Notes under the pieces: generated by a model
Databases searched by the model: none
Told to the model about the DNA's origin: nothing
What the model saw: the letters and a program-made list of their open reading frames with translations, nothing else
Part shown: positions 10,183 to 19,502 of the stretch, in pieces
Layout of the letters: each line of letters starts with the position of its first letter
Position numbering within the stretch: the stretch's first letter is position 1
Assembly: GCF_009602705.1 (NCBI RefSeq)
Contig: NZ_VSWH01000001.1
Location: forward strand, 2,542,001-2,606,000
Direction: 5' to 3'
DNA from: Chryseobacterium vaccae
Lineage (GTDB): Bacteria; Bacteroidota; Bacteroidia; Flavobacteriales; Weeksellaceae
DNA length: 64,000 nt
Made by a program: the position numbers and the translations under genes

Positions 10183-12267
10183 TTACATTCTGTTTACGGT
10201 TCCGATTCCGAGGAGGGCCAGCGATTTTTTGATTGTTTTCGCGGTAAGGTCTGATAAATTCAGACGGAATTTTTTCACCTCTTCATCTTCAAGCTTCAGA
10301 ATAATATTGCTTTGATAGAACGAGTTATAAGATTTAACCAGATCATAAACATAATTAGCTACTAATGCAGGGCTTAAAGCTTCTGATGCTTTTGCAACTA
10401 CTGCTTTATAATTGGCAAGAAGCATAATCAGTTCTTTTTCATATTCATTTAAAGCCACTTCTGAAATTTGCGTGTAATCTCCTTCTGCTTTTGACAGTAA
10501 AGACTGAATACGGGCATAGGTATAAAGAATAAATGGTCCTGTATTTCCGGAAAACTCTACACTTTCGTCAGGGTTAAACAGCATTTTCTTCTTTGGATCT
10601 ACTTTCAGCATGAAATATTTAAGAGCCGCCAATCCAATAACTTCATAGGAAGCTTCTTTTTCTTCATCAGAAAGTCCTTCCAGTTTTCCTAATTCTGTGG
10701 TAATTGATTTTGCCGTCTCATACATTTCCTGCATCAGATCATCTGCATCTACCACGGTACCTTCACGGGACTTCATTTTTCCTTCAGGAAGTTCTACCAT
10801 TCCATAAGAAAGGTGATATAAATGGTCTGCCCATTCGTAACCTAATTTTTTCAGGATTTTAAATAAAACCTGGAAATGATAATCCTGTTCGTTTCCAACA
10901 GTATAGATCAGTTTCTGAATATCATTATCTTTAAAACGCTCTACTGCTGTTCCTAAATCCTGTGTCATATACACAGAAGTACCATCGGAACGTAACAATA
11001 GTTTCTGATCAAGACCTTCATCGGTAAGATCGCACCACACTGAGCCGTCTTCCTTTTTGTAAAGAACTCCTTTGTCAAGCCCTTCCTGAATAAGATCTTT
11101 TCCAAGCAGATAAGTATTGCTCTCATATTGAACCTGGTCAAAATCAACTCCTAGTCTCTTATAGGTTTCATTGAATCCTTTGTATACCCAGGAATTCATT
11201 TCTTTCCAAAGATCTCTTACCGTTTGGTCACCGTCTTCCCAATCCACAAGCATTTTCTGAGCCTCTTTCATTACTTCGGAAGAAGGTTTGCAGATCTCTT
11301 TAAGATTAGACTTTTCAGCTTCAAGTTTACCCTCAGCTTCTAAAACATCTCTGAAAATGGCAAGAAAGGTATTACCCTGTTTTTTGATCAGTTCAGTTTC
11401 TTCTTCTTTTACTGATTTTACTACTAAGCCGGGTATTTTAGATAGAAGCAGATCATTTTCCAAAGCGTCCTTTAAATGAATCTCAAACTGGGGATGAAGA
11501 TTTGAAACTTCGCTATAATCCAGACTGTTGAGCAGTTCTTTTTTATTTGCTTCAAGGGTATCTATTTTATCATTTAAGTTGGCAACTTCTACCTTCTTAT
11601 TGGTATCAAAAGTGTCAAAGCTATTCTTTCTGAAGTCTTTATAGATCGTATTTACCTGTCTTTTCAGTTCTTTATCAAACTCTACATAATAATTTCCGAC
11701 AAATTTATCTCCTTTTGTATGGGTTGTTTCCGGAGTTTCTCCATTTCCGAATTTTTCCCATGCCAGCATAGATTTACAGATATGAATTCCTCTGTCGTTA
11801 ATAATTTGAGTTTTGATAACGTCATATCCAGCTTCTTTTAAAATCTGTGCTACAGAAAATCCTAAAAGATTGTTTCTGATGTGCCCCAGGTGAAGCGGTT
11901 TATTCGTGTTCGGTGAAGAGTATTCCACCATTACAGTAGAATTTTTCTTTTCCACAGTATCAAAATCTCTGTTTACGGATCTGAAGTTATCCACAAAAAA
12001 CTGGTTATTAACTTTAACGTTAAGGAAACCTTTTACCACATTGAAGCTCTCAAACAAGTCTGTCTGCTCCGTTAAGGCCTCACCTAATTCCACCCCGATG
12101 CTTTCAGGGTTTTTCTTCAGCTGTTTTACCAGGGGAAATGTAACAATGGTAAAATCGCCTTCAAATTCTGTTTTATTTTCCTGAACTTCCAGATTGATGT
12201 CTTTTAACTGATATACATTTAAAATAACCTCCGAAAGTTTTTCTTCTATACTATTTTTAATATTCAT
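10183..12267 (-). CDS. argS: arginyl-tRNA synthetase with a large insertion
   Basis: A class I synthetase that charges tRNA-Arg. The N-terminal additional domain covers about residues 1-105; the HIGH-type motif is HLGH at 126-129 (SSPNTNKPLHLGH) and the KMSKS-type loop is KMKSREG at 497-503; the DALR anticodon-binding domain fills the last 130 residues. At 694 residues it is about 100 longer than the usual 550-595. The extra part lies between GNYYVEFDKEL (about 191-201) and the conserved EAQKML (335-340) and is charged and helix-like, so it is an insertion in the catalytic domain and not a fusion at an end. Both motifs are intact, so the enzyme should be active. It is transcribed alone. Confidence 0.96.
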   Translation of the reverse strand: MNIKNSIEEKLSEVILNVYQLKDINLEVQENKTEFEGDFTIVTFPLVKQLKKNPESIGVELGEALTEQTDLFESFNVVKGFLNVKVNNQFFVDNFRSVNRDFDTVEKKNSTVMVEYSSPNTNKPLHLGHIRNNLLGFSVAQILKEAGYDVIKTQIINDRGIHICKSMLAWEKFGNGETPETTHTKGDKFVGNYYVEFDKELKRQVNTIYKDFRKNSFDTFDTNKKVEVANLNDKIDTLEANKKELLNSLDYSEVSNLHPQFEIHLKDALENDLLLSKIPGLVVKSVKEEETELIKKQGNTFLAIFRDVLEAEGKLEAEKSNLKEICKPSSEVMKEAQKMLVDWEDGDQTVRDLWKEMNSWVYKGFNETYKRLGVDFDQVQYESNTYLLGKDLIQEGLDKGVLYKKEDGSVWCDLTDEGLDQKLLLRSDGTSVYMTQDLGTAVERFKDNDIQKLIYTVGNEQDYHFQVLFKILKKLGYEWADHLYHLSYGMVELPEGKMKSREGTVVDADDLMQEMYETAKSITTELGKLEGLSDEEKEASYEVIGLAALKYFMLKVDPKKKMLFNPDESVEFSGNTGPFILYTYARIQSLLSKAEGDYTQISEVALNEYEKELIMLLANYKAVVAKASEALSPALVANYVYDLVKSYNSFYQSNIILKLEDEEVKKFRLNLSDLTAKTIKKSLALLGIGTVNRM

Positions 12268-12351
12268 GTCTGTAATGATTTTTCCAAAGGCTTATATGGA
12301 ATCACCTTATCTGATCTCAAAATTTCGAAATACAAATTTAGTGAAATAAAA

Positions 12352-12373
12352 AAGACTTCATTGACGAAGTCTT
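12352..12373 (-). terminator. hairpin terminator upstream of argS
   Basis: AAGACTTC (12352-12359), a six-base loop and GAAGTCTT (12366-12373) are followed on the minus strand by a T-run. It stands between argS and the lipoprotein gene, after another terminator at 12486-12507. The 110 bases between the two hold no gene that I can recognise; either it is a backup terminator or it ends a short unknown transcript. Confidence 0.6.
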
Positions 12374-12485
12374 TAAATTTTTGAATTAGGGATTAAGGCA
12401 TCCATCATCCCATCTCCGGTATTCTCTAAGAACAGTATCTAAGATAGCTGAACTCTCAAAAAATGAAAAAGTTTTATTCCATAAA

Positions 12486-12507
12486 AAAACCACCCGAAGG
12501 TGGTTTT
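12486..12507 (-). terminator. terminator of the first SusC/SusD operon
   Basis: AAAACCACC (12486-12494), tetraloop CGAA on the plus strand (TTCG in the RNA), GGTGGTTTT (12499-12507), then a T-run on the minus strand. It follows the lipocalin-like gene by six bases. Confidence 0.88.
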
Positions 12508-12512
12508 ATCTA

Positions 12513-12968
12513 TTATAGTTCTCTTTTAAAAACTAAGACAGCTTCATCATTACCAGGCTGATTATCTAAGTTCTTACTATTATCACGAATTCTAAGTTCG
12601 GTTGTTGAATAGGTTTTAATTTCCTTTCTCATGGTTTTATCCAGACCTTCTTCATCGGTATATTCAAGAGTCAGAACGTTATATAATTTATCATAAGTCC
12701 ATTTCCCTGTAAAAGAATCAACAAGCGTACAATCATCTGTAGTAGCTGAAGACTCATACCTATCATAAACTCCTGAGAAGTCATTGTTAATTACGATCAA
12801 CCCTTTATCCTCACAATCATTCAGCATAATGTTTTTGCCTCTGAATTCATACTTATAGGGTCTCCAGGTTCCGTTGACAGTTACCACTTCATCAACAACA
12901 CTATTATCACTATCACTGGAGCAGGAAATTACTCCCATTAAAAGAAAAATTCCAATAAAATATTTCAT
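12513..12968 (-). CDS. lipocalin-like lipoprotein
   Basis: A 151-residue lipoprotein with signal MKYFIGIFLLMGVIS and lipid Cys at residue 16 (ISCSS). The mature part has the pattern of small flavobacterial lipocalin-like proteins: GTWRPYKYEF near the start, a middle GKWTYDKLYN strand pair and a C-terminal strand with LVFKREL. These are surface or periplasmic beta-barrels of unknown ligand. It lies 49 bp after a SusD gene with a shared terminator, so it is likely the third gene of that uptake operon and may help to bind the same substrate. Confidence 0.72.
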   Translation of the reverse strand: MKYFIGIFLLMGVISCSSDSDNSVVDEVVTVNGTWRPYKYEFRGKNIMLNDCEDKGLIVINNDFSGVYDRYESSATTDDCTLVDSFTGKWTYDKLYNVLTLEYTDEEGLDKTMRKEIKTYSTTELRIRDNSKNLDNQPGNDEAVLVFKREL

Positions 12969-13017
12969 AAAATAAGTTTTTTCGGCAAAATATTTGTCCG
13001 ACGATTATTAGTTTAGT

Positions 13018-14478
13018 TTAAAATTTATCCCAAAATATCTTTGTAGATACTTTATCTCCCCCAATTTTAGATGCTGCAGCAGTAACGTTAGCATTGTTCA
13101 GAAGGTACTCCTGATCGGAATAAAGCATTCTGATTGGAACGGCTTCCGCTCTGGAGTTTGAAGGATTTACAAATACCGGAAAATCTAGTCTTCTTGCGAA
13201 ATCCCAAGCCTGGAAACCTTTATTGAACATAGCAATCCAAGCCTGTTCTCCAATAGATTTTTTCCAATTTACCACATCATATGGATTTGCTGCAATATAG
13301 GTTGCTGCATTTGCATTACTTACCCCATATTCATCCATTGACGCTTGGATAGCTTGAGTATACAAAGTTGGTGCAGCACCTCCTACGCTAAATCCTCTTT
13401 GTGCTGCTTCAGCTCTCAAGAAGGTAATTTGTGTATAATCTAATAAAAATCCCTGAGCATTTTCTCCTGAAATAGCATTTGTAAAGTGAGAGAACTGACC
13501 AAACACGTTTTGTCTGGCATATCTGCCTCCTACATAATCACCCCCTATTGTTGTAAACCAAATAGCTCTTCTTGGATCACTTTTAGCATTCATAAAGTTA
13601 ATTAAAACATCTGAAGGAACAAAATCATTTCTACCAGATTGAATCACGTCCTGATAAACAGGATTAGATAATAACCCTGAAGGGAATGTTTGTAGTCCGA
13701 AGTTATCAAGTTTATCAACAAATAAACCACCAGTAAAAGCAGCCTCGGCATATGTTTTAGCCAAAGCAGGTTCAACATCTGCCAGCGTAACAGCCATTTT
13801 AAACTTCAAAGAATTTCCCATTTTCTTCCACTTCACCATATCTCCTTTATAGATAAGATCTTTATCATATCCTGTCTCAGAAGTATTAATCAAAGCAAGA
13901 GCAGCATCAATTCTTTTAATCAGGTCTAAATAGATTGTCTTAGCATCATCATAAGGAATTTCAGCATTTCCTGGATTTTCAGCGGTTGCCTTTAATGCAC
14001 CAAAATAAGGGATATCTCCATAAGTATCAACTAAATTAGCCCAGGCATATACATTTACCAATTCAATCATGGCAATGTTATTATTTTTTTGCACAGGACT
14101 TCCTCCTTCTGACTCAAGAAATCTTCTTGCATCCCTTAATGCCGATAGTACGCCTGGTGAAGGAACTGTGGCAGAAGAAGATGACATCATACGATTATAA
14201 TGGTTTCTAGGTATATTCCTGGTTTTGATATCATATCTGGACTCCCCAGTATATGTTGTCTGTGACCATTGCTGAGTAAAAAACCGGGTAACATTACGGT
14301 TAACACTAACGTTCAATATCTGGTCAAGCAGAACTTGTTCAGCACTCGCAAAAAGTACACCGGAAGGAACTTCTGTTGGGTGTTTAGGATCTTCATTTAG
14401 TGACGTAATTTCTCTTTCACACGAAGTAAAAGCCAGTGCTAATGAAGTAAAACCTATAATTAAAAATATTTTTTTCAT
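13018..14478 (-). CDS. SusD/RagB family nutrient-binding outer-membrane lipoprotein (pair 1)
   Basis: A 486-residue lipoprotein: signal peptide, lipid Cys at about residue 20 (FTSCER), an N-terminal ITSLNEDPKHPTEVP segment, and helix-rich TPR-like body of the SusD-like 2 type. It covers the SusC barrel as a surface lid that catches the nutrient. It begins four bases after the stop of its SusC partner, so the two are co-translated. No glycosidase or peptidase is near, so the substrate cannot be told. Confidence 0.9.
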   Translation of the reverse strand: MKKIFLIIGFTSLALAFTSCEREITSLNEDPKHPTEVPSGVLFASAEQVLLDQILNVSVNRNVTRFFTQQWSQTTYTGESRYDIKTRNIPRNHYNRMMSSSSATVPSPGVLSALRDARRFLESEGGSPVQKNNNIAMIELVNVYAWANLVDTYGDIPYFGALKATAENPGNAEIPYDDAKTIYLDLIKRIDAALALINTSETGYDKDLIYKGDMVKWKKMGNSLKFKMAVTLADVEPALAKTYAEAAFTGGLFVDKLDNFGLQTFPSGLLSNPVYQDVIQSGRNDFVPSDVLINFMNAKSDPRRAIWFTTIGGDYVGGRYARQNVFGQFSHFTNAISGENAQGFLLDYTQITFLRAEAAQRGFSVGGAAPTLYTQAIQASMDEYGVSNANAATYIAANPYDVVNWKKSIGEQAWIAMFNKGFQAWDFARRLDFPVFVNPSNSRAEAVPIRMLYSDQEYLLNNANVTAAASKIGGDKVSTKIFWDKF

Positions 14479-14482
14479 TTTT

Positions 14483-17437
14483 TTAGAATTTTAAAGTTAT
14501 ATCTATCCCTATATCACGAGTGGTAGGTAGCACCCCAATAGACTGTCCTTTGGCAGCTAGTCCATTACCTGTTCCGGCTTCCGGATCAGCGTAAGGCAGG
14601 TTTTTATGAATAATCCATAAATTTCGCCCTACGATAGATATTTTTGCATCTCTGATAGATGTATTTGCTAATATTGATTTTGGTAAGCTGTATCCAATAC
14701 TCGCTTCTCTCAACTTCACATAGGAAGCATCATAAACAAACCTTTTATCTGGCATAACATCGTATCCGTCTACACTTCCTGCACTGGTTGGATCTCCAGC
14801 AGGTGTAGTATTAATACTTCCGTTTGGATTGACACCCGGATTCACAAATCCGTTTTCTCTGTAATCAGCTGTCTCTTGGTATAACCCTGTTGCTATTCCA
14901 TAAGCCATATCCGGAGAATATACATCCCCGCCCTGTTTCATATCAATAAGGAAGCTTAGAGAAAAATCTTTATAGCGGAAGCTGTTTCTTATTCCTCCTA
15001 CCCAATCAGGGGTAATATTTCCAATTACCTGATTATCATTGATTAAATAATTACCTGTTGTAGCATCTACAATTTTATTCCCATTAGCATCATACTGATA
15101 ATCTGACCCAACCAAAGCTCCAAATGCTTGTCCTACACGGGCATTCAAAGAAACTCCGTTCTGATAGGTTGCCATTAAGTAGTTTTGAGAATTTCCATTG
15201 AGTTTAATTACCTTATTCTCGTTTTTAGACCAGTTGACATTAACATCCCAGGTAAAATTATCGGTTTTGAATGGTGTTCCGTTCAATTGCACTTCTACCC
15301 CTTTATTATCAATCTGTCCGGCGTTTACCAGGAATGTTCTATATCCTGTTGCAGAAGAAACCGGTAAATTCATAATCTGATCAAGAGTCTTTGTTTTATA
15401 AATAGCCACATCAAATCCTAATCTGTTTCTGAAGAATTGAGCTTCCATTCCAAATTCCACTTCCTTAGACTTCTGCGGCTTTAAATTTGGATTAGCAAGG
15501 AAAAATGGTTGATCAAATAAACCTTCACCTCTTGCTTTGAAAGTATTTACTAATCTGTAATTGGTAGTAGAAGAACCTACTTCAGCATAGTTTCCTCTGA
15601 TTTTCCAGAAGCTTAACCATGGCTGTTTAACAAATTCTGAAAGGATAATAGCTCCTGTAACAGAAGGGTATGAATAGCTATTATTATCTTTTGGCAGGTT
15701 AGATGATTGGTCGACACGGAATGTTCCGTCAACAAATAAGAAATTTTTATAACCAAATGATGCTGTCGCATATAAACTTGAAGTCACAAATTTGGCATAA
15801 TTTTCATCAGGAGGTAATATTGTTCTCACAGAATTAGAGATGGCGAACAAACCAGGCTTTGAAAGGCCTCCTTCTGTGCTCATAAATATATTGTCAATTA
15901 AATTTCTTCTCACGTTTCCTCCTGCAATACCACTCACATTCAGATCAGGAGTAATGTCAAATTTGTAATTGGCAAATAAATCAAAGTTCATCTCGGTATT
16001 CTTTACATTGGTTCTTGAGTATCCTGAACCTACGTTCAATCCGGATGCACCAAACACCTGAGGTAGGGAGCCGTTCATTAATCTTTCTTCTACAACCATC
16101 TGTAAATCATCGTAAGACAGCTTACCTGTAATTCCGAAGTTCTTGGAAACGTCGTATTTTAACTGTGCATAGCTGAATATCCTTGTTCTATCGTCAGACT
16201 GGTAACTCTGATATCTTTGAAAATAAGGGTTGTTCCAATATTGTGGTGTTGGATCATCAGATGCCGATCTGTTCCATGAAAAATTGCTATGTCCATTGTT
16301 TTCATAGGCATTTCTTAGTGCTACAACATCTACATTCGTTTGCCACCATTGCCTGAAACCTGAAACAATATTATCTGAATACCCTGTTTCATTTCTTCCT
16401 TTGGTACCCTGAAGGGTTAACGTTGTGAATACGGAAGCATGAAGTTTGTCTGTAAAGTCGTGGTTAAACTTAGCAGAGATTGTATTTTTTTTCAACTCGG
16501 AGTTGGGCATCAGACCATTGGAAAGCATATTTGAATAAGATAAAGACAAGTTGGAAGTCTTGTTTCCTTTTTCAATGGTGATGGAATTAACATATGTGAC
16601 TGGTGTTTCAAAAAATTTGATCGGGCCGTTTTTAGCGGCTACCCAAGGGGTTGCTTTCCCATAGTTTGGTGATGAAGGATCATATGAATCCCACTGATAA
16701 ACCAGAAGATTAGGGTTGAAAGCAGGTCCGTAAGAGGCATCATCAACAAAGTTGGCATAATTATATCCTCCAGGTCCCGGATCTTCATTCCAGGATTCTC
16801 CTCCATATCCGGCACCATATTTGGTCTGATATTTCGGGAAAGTAGATTTATCAATAAATCCAGCTGTGATTCCGGAAGTTAGAGTAACTCCCCAGCTGCC
16901 ATCATTACCTCCTCTTCCACTTTTTGTAACGATAAGGATAACCCCATCACTTCCTCTCTCCCCGTATAGAGCAGATGCCGCTGCACCCTTCAGTACGTTA
17001 ATGGATTCGATATCTTCTTGATTGATATCTGACAGAAAGTTACCATAATCGAATATGGAACCTGCCACAGTATTATTATTTACCGGTGAGCCGTCAATAA
17101 CAATAAGTGGAGATCCACCGGACAATGATTTGTATCCTCTGATAAGTAGATTGGCAGATCCGCCAAAGTTGTTGTTGGTATTTACCTGAAGGCCGGCTAC
17201 CTTACCTGAAAGAAGTGATGCTACGTTCCCGGTATTCGTTGTCCCACCGGTTAATTCTGCAGCTTTTACTTCCTCTGAAGCATATCCTAAAGATTTCTTC
17301 TCTCTTTTAATCCCGAGTGCGGTTACTACCACACCCTCGATCTCCTTTGCTTTTATGGTATCCTTCTCCTGAGCATGAACTACAGCAATTGAAGAGGATA
17401 CTACCAAAGCAAGAAGACTTGTTGTTAGTTTCTTCAT
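14483..17437 (-). CDS. SusC/RagA family TonB-linked outer-membrane transporter (pair 1)
   Basis: A TonB-dependent outer-membrane barrel of 984 residues. The start is ATG at 17437 (MKKLTTSLLALVV), which gives a clean signal peptide; an upstream TTG in frame at 17488 is rejected because it lies within the promoter. After the signal, the plug begins with GVVVTALGIKREKKSLGYA, the conserved SusC start, and VIDGSPV and GSDGVILIVTKSG in the plug are typical. It ends with a C-terminal strand, IDITLKF. The CarboxypepD-regulatory-like domain found before the plug in many SusC proteins is absent. It is the pore for energy-driven uptake of the substrate caught by SusD. Confidence 0.92.
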   Translation of the reverse strand: MKKLTTSLLALVVSSSIAVVHAQEKDTIKAKEIEGVVVTALGIKREKKSLGYASEEVKAAELTGGTTNTGNVASLLSGKVAGLQVNTNNNFGGSANLLIRGYKSLSGGSPLIVIDGSPVNNNTVAGSIFDYGNFLSDINQEDIESINVLKGAAASALYGERGSDGVILIVTKSGRGGNDGSWGVTLTSGITAGFIDKSTFPKYQTKYGAGYGGESWNEDPGPGGYNYANFVDDASYGPAFNPNLLVYQWDSYDPSSPNYGKATPWVAAKNGPIKFFETPVTYVNSITIEKGNKTSNLSLSYSNMLSNGLMPNSELKKNTISAKFNHDFTDKLHASVFTTLTLQGTKGRNETGYSDNIVSGFRQWWQTNVDVVALRNAYENNGHSNFSWNRSASDDPTPQYWNNPYFQRYQSYQSDDRTRIFSYAQLKYDVSKNFGITGKLSYDDLQMVVEERLMNGSLPQVFGASGLNVGSGYSRTNVKNTEMNFDLFANYKFDITPDLNVSGIAGGNVRRNLIDNIFMSTEGGLSKPGLFAISNSVRTILPPDENYAKFVTSSLYATASFGYKNFLFVDGTFRVDQSSNLPKDNNSYSYPSVTGAIILSEFVKQPWLSFWKIRGNYAEVGSSTTNYRLVNTFKARGEGLFDQPFFLANPNLKPQKSKEVEFGMEAQFFRNRLGFDVAIYKTKTLDQIMNLPVSSATGYRTFLVNAGQIDNKGVEVQLNGTPFKTDNFTWDVNVNWSKNENKVIKLNGNSQNYLMATYQNGVSLNARVGQAFGALVGSDYQYDANGNKIVDATTGNYLINDNQVIGNITPDWVGGIRNSFRYKDFSLSFLIDMKQGGDVYSPDMAYGIATGLYQETADYRENGFVNPGVNPNGSINTTPAGDPTSAGSVDGYDVMPDKRFVYDASYVKLREASIGYSLPKSILANTSIRDAKISIVGRNLWIIHKNLPYADPEAGTGNGLAAKGQSIGVLPTTRDIGIDITLKF

Positions 17438-17460
17438 ATCAAATTTATTTTGTGACTGTA

Positions 17461-17491
17461 CAAATTTGTAAAACTTTATTAAAATCACAAA
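17461..17491 (-). promoter_or_regulatory. promoter of SusC/SusD pair 1
   Basis: On the minus strand TTTG (17488-17491), exactly 19 bases, then CAAATTTG (17461-17468), one mismatch from TAnnTTTG. The -7 box lies in a 12-bp palindrome, TACAAATTTGTA (17459-17470). A start near 17455 leaves an 18-base leader. The rest of the gap (17492-17855) is very AT-rich and holds only the terminator of pair 2. Confidence 0.6.
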
Positions 17492-17811
17492 GCAAAATGT
17501 GAAAAAAATATCAATTATTCAAAATTTATTATTTTTTACAACTTTTAAATTATTAAATTATGTTAAAATAAAATTATTTAACAAAGACACATCATTTTAG
17601 TAATATTTTTTTTCACAATACCACAATGTGTTTTTTATTGATATTATCTATACCCAATATTCATCAATCAACTTAATAACGAGCTGAAATTCATTGCATT
17701 AATTCATAAAAACACCCCAAACTCCCATTGATGTGAAAAATAAACAATGTTATGCATATGATTTTTTTCCAATAAAAAACAGTGCAGAGAAGTCTTTACG
17801 ACACAAAAAAA

Positions 17812-17825
17812 CCGCCCGAAGGCGG
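17812..17825 (-). terminator. terminator of SusC/SusD pair 2
   Basis: CCGCC (17812-17816), CGAA, GGCGG (17821-17825), with T-run on the minus strand in both directions of the stem. It lies 31 bases after the second SusD gene and resembles the TTCG-loop terminator at 12486. Confidence 0.88.
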
Positions 17826-17855
17826 CAAAAAAATATGTAAAATTTGTTTATAAAA

Positions 17856-19490
17856 TTAGTTCTTATTCCAAAACGGAGTAAACTGGTTTTTAACGAAAAC
17901 ATCTCCTCCTGACATAGCAGGAACATTAGCTGCATTAGCCGCATATTCCGAGAATGGATAGATCAATCGATATGGTTTATTAGGCTGTTGAGCAGTTACC
18001 GCCATTGGTGTCCACGGATATCCTGTTCTGTTATACTCAATAAACATTTCCGTAGGATTGATGTTGGTTAATGCAATCCATTTCTGGGTCATAATCGCCT
18101 CAATTTTTTGCTGGGTAGAGCCTGTCCATCCTAGTCCAGGTCTGGCATTGGCAGCAGTTATATATGTATTTGTTGTACTTGCACTTGCTCCCAACCATGT
18201 AGCATTAGATCTAATAGCTGCTTCAAACTTAGCTTGTGCCCCAAATGTAAAAATAGCAGGCCATCTCAACGCTGCTTCAGCTTGTAACAGGTTACTTTCG
18301 GCACTTGACATCAGTACTCCACCACGTCCGTTGTTTACTTCAATTACATCATCCCAGGTTCCCACAGCTGCAGATCCGGCAAAATTACCTATCCCCAACT
18401 TCGAGGTATTTGTATTACTGATAGGTGCTCCCGGCTGGCCAGGGACAGCTCCTTGTCTAATTCCTTTCAACCCGGTAAAAGGAGTTCCATTGGAATCTAC
18501 AGATGTAACATTGGTAAATAATCTGCTTCTTCTAGGATCTTTTAATCCTGTGAATTTAGAATAATTAGGATCATTCAATATTACATTTCCTTCCAAAGCA
18601 TTGGCTATGTGTTCTGAAGCAACAACAAGCCCATAGTTTTGAACCTGTGTTCCTGCTGATGTTCTGGCCCAGGTAAGTATATAAGGATTCATTTGATCGT
18701 CATTAGAAGCACTATATCCAGGGTTCACTACTACCTCTTCATTAATAAAATCAGCACCAACTAAAGTTTGCAGTTTTGTATCTCTATAAGTAGCCAGATC
18801 TCCTGTAACTTTAGACATTCTGATTAGCAACCTTAATTTAATTGTATTTGATAATGCTTTCCATTTATCCATGTCCCCATGAAAAACAATATCTGCAGTA
18901 TCAGGATCTTCAGCGTTCTCTTCTTCTGCAGCAATAATAGCATTCGCCTCTTCTAGACTGGTAATCAATCTTTTATAAATATCTGAATCCAAATCATATT
19001 TGGGTGTCATATTATCTCTTCCTTTGAAAGCTTCTGAATAAGGTGCATTTCCATAAAGATCTACAATATACTGCATATAAAATGCCTTCATAATTTTGGC
19101 AATAGCAACATAATTATCTTGTTTGTGATCAGCATTAGCATAGTTCTCGATCTGATTAAAGTTGGCCAGTCTTGGATACAATCCCCAGATTCCCGTATAA
19201 AAAGTGTTATCTATTGATCCCAAATTAAACTCTCTGGAAAAAGCACCTCCAAAACTATAGGTATTTCCAGCCCAGCTGTTCATCATCAAGTTTCCAAACT
19301 GCACCATTGTTCCAGCCTGTGTCCTATATGCCGTACTGATAGCCCCCGGAAGCATTAGGTCCGGAGTAATCTGTTCTGCCTGTATTGCATTAGGATTATC
19401 ATTAACATCCAGATAATCATTGGAACAAGAAGCCACGGCTATGCTTAATGCAAGAACTGACAGAGTTGTTAAAAATTTATTCTTTTTCAT
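17856..19490 (-). CDS. SusD/RagB family nutrient-binding outer-membrane lipoprotein (pair 2)
   Basis: A 544-residue lipoprotein that starts at ATG 19490 (MKKNKFLTTL); the longer frame to 19499 begins at TTG and is not needed. Lipid Cys in VASCSNDY, followed by LDVNDNPNAIQAEQITPD, a hallmark of the SusD-like 2 group. The SusC partner ends 12 bp upstream. It should bind substrate at the cell surface. The sequence differs widely from the SusD at 13,018, so the two pairs probably take up different compounds. Confidence 0.92.
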   Translation of the reverse strand: MKKNKFLTTLSVLALSIAVASCSNDYLDVNDNPNAIQAEQITPDLMLPGAISTAYRTQAGTMVQFGNLMMNSWAGNTYSFGGAFSREFNLGSIDNTFYTGIWGLYPRLANFNQIENYANADHKQDNYVAIAKIMKAFYMQYIVDLYGNAPYSEAFKGRDNMTPKYDLDSDIYKRLITSLEEANAIIAAEEENAEDPDTADIVFHGDMDKWKALSNTIKLRLLIRMSKVTGDLATYRDTKLQTLVGADFINEEVVVNPGYSASNDDQMNPYILTWARTSAGTQVQNYGLVVASEHIANALEGNVILNDPNYSKFTGLKDPRRSRLFTNVTSVDSNGTPFTGLKGIRQGAVPGQPGAPISNTNTSKLGIGNFAGSAAVGTWDDVIEVNNGRGGVLMSSAESNLLQAEAALRWPAIFTFGAQAKFEAAIRSNATWLGASASTTNTYITAANARPGLGWTGSTQQKIEAIMTQKWIALTNINPTEMFIEYNRTGYPWTPMAVTAQQPNKPYRLIYPFSEYAANAANVPAMSGGDVFVKNQFTPFWNKN

Positions 19491-19502
19491 TTTATTCAAT
19501 AG

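Noticed and set aside
18058..18564. Plus-strand ORF of 168 codons opposite SusD pair 2
   Set aside because: The minus-strand SusD gene is clearly real over the whole span; the antisense frame has no start signals or family pattern.
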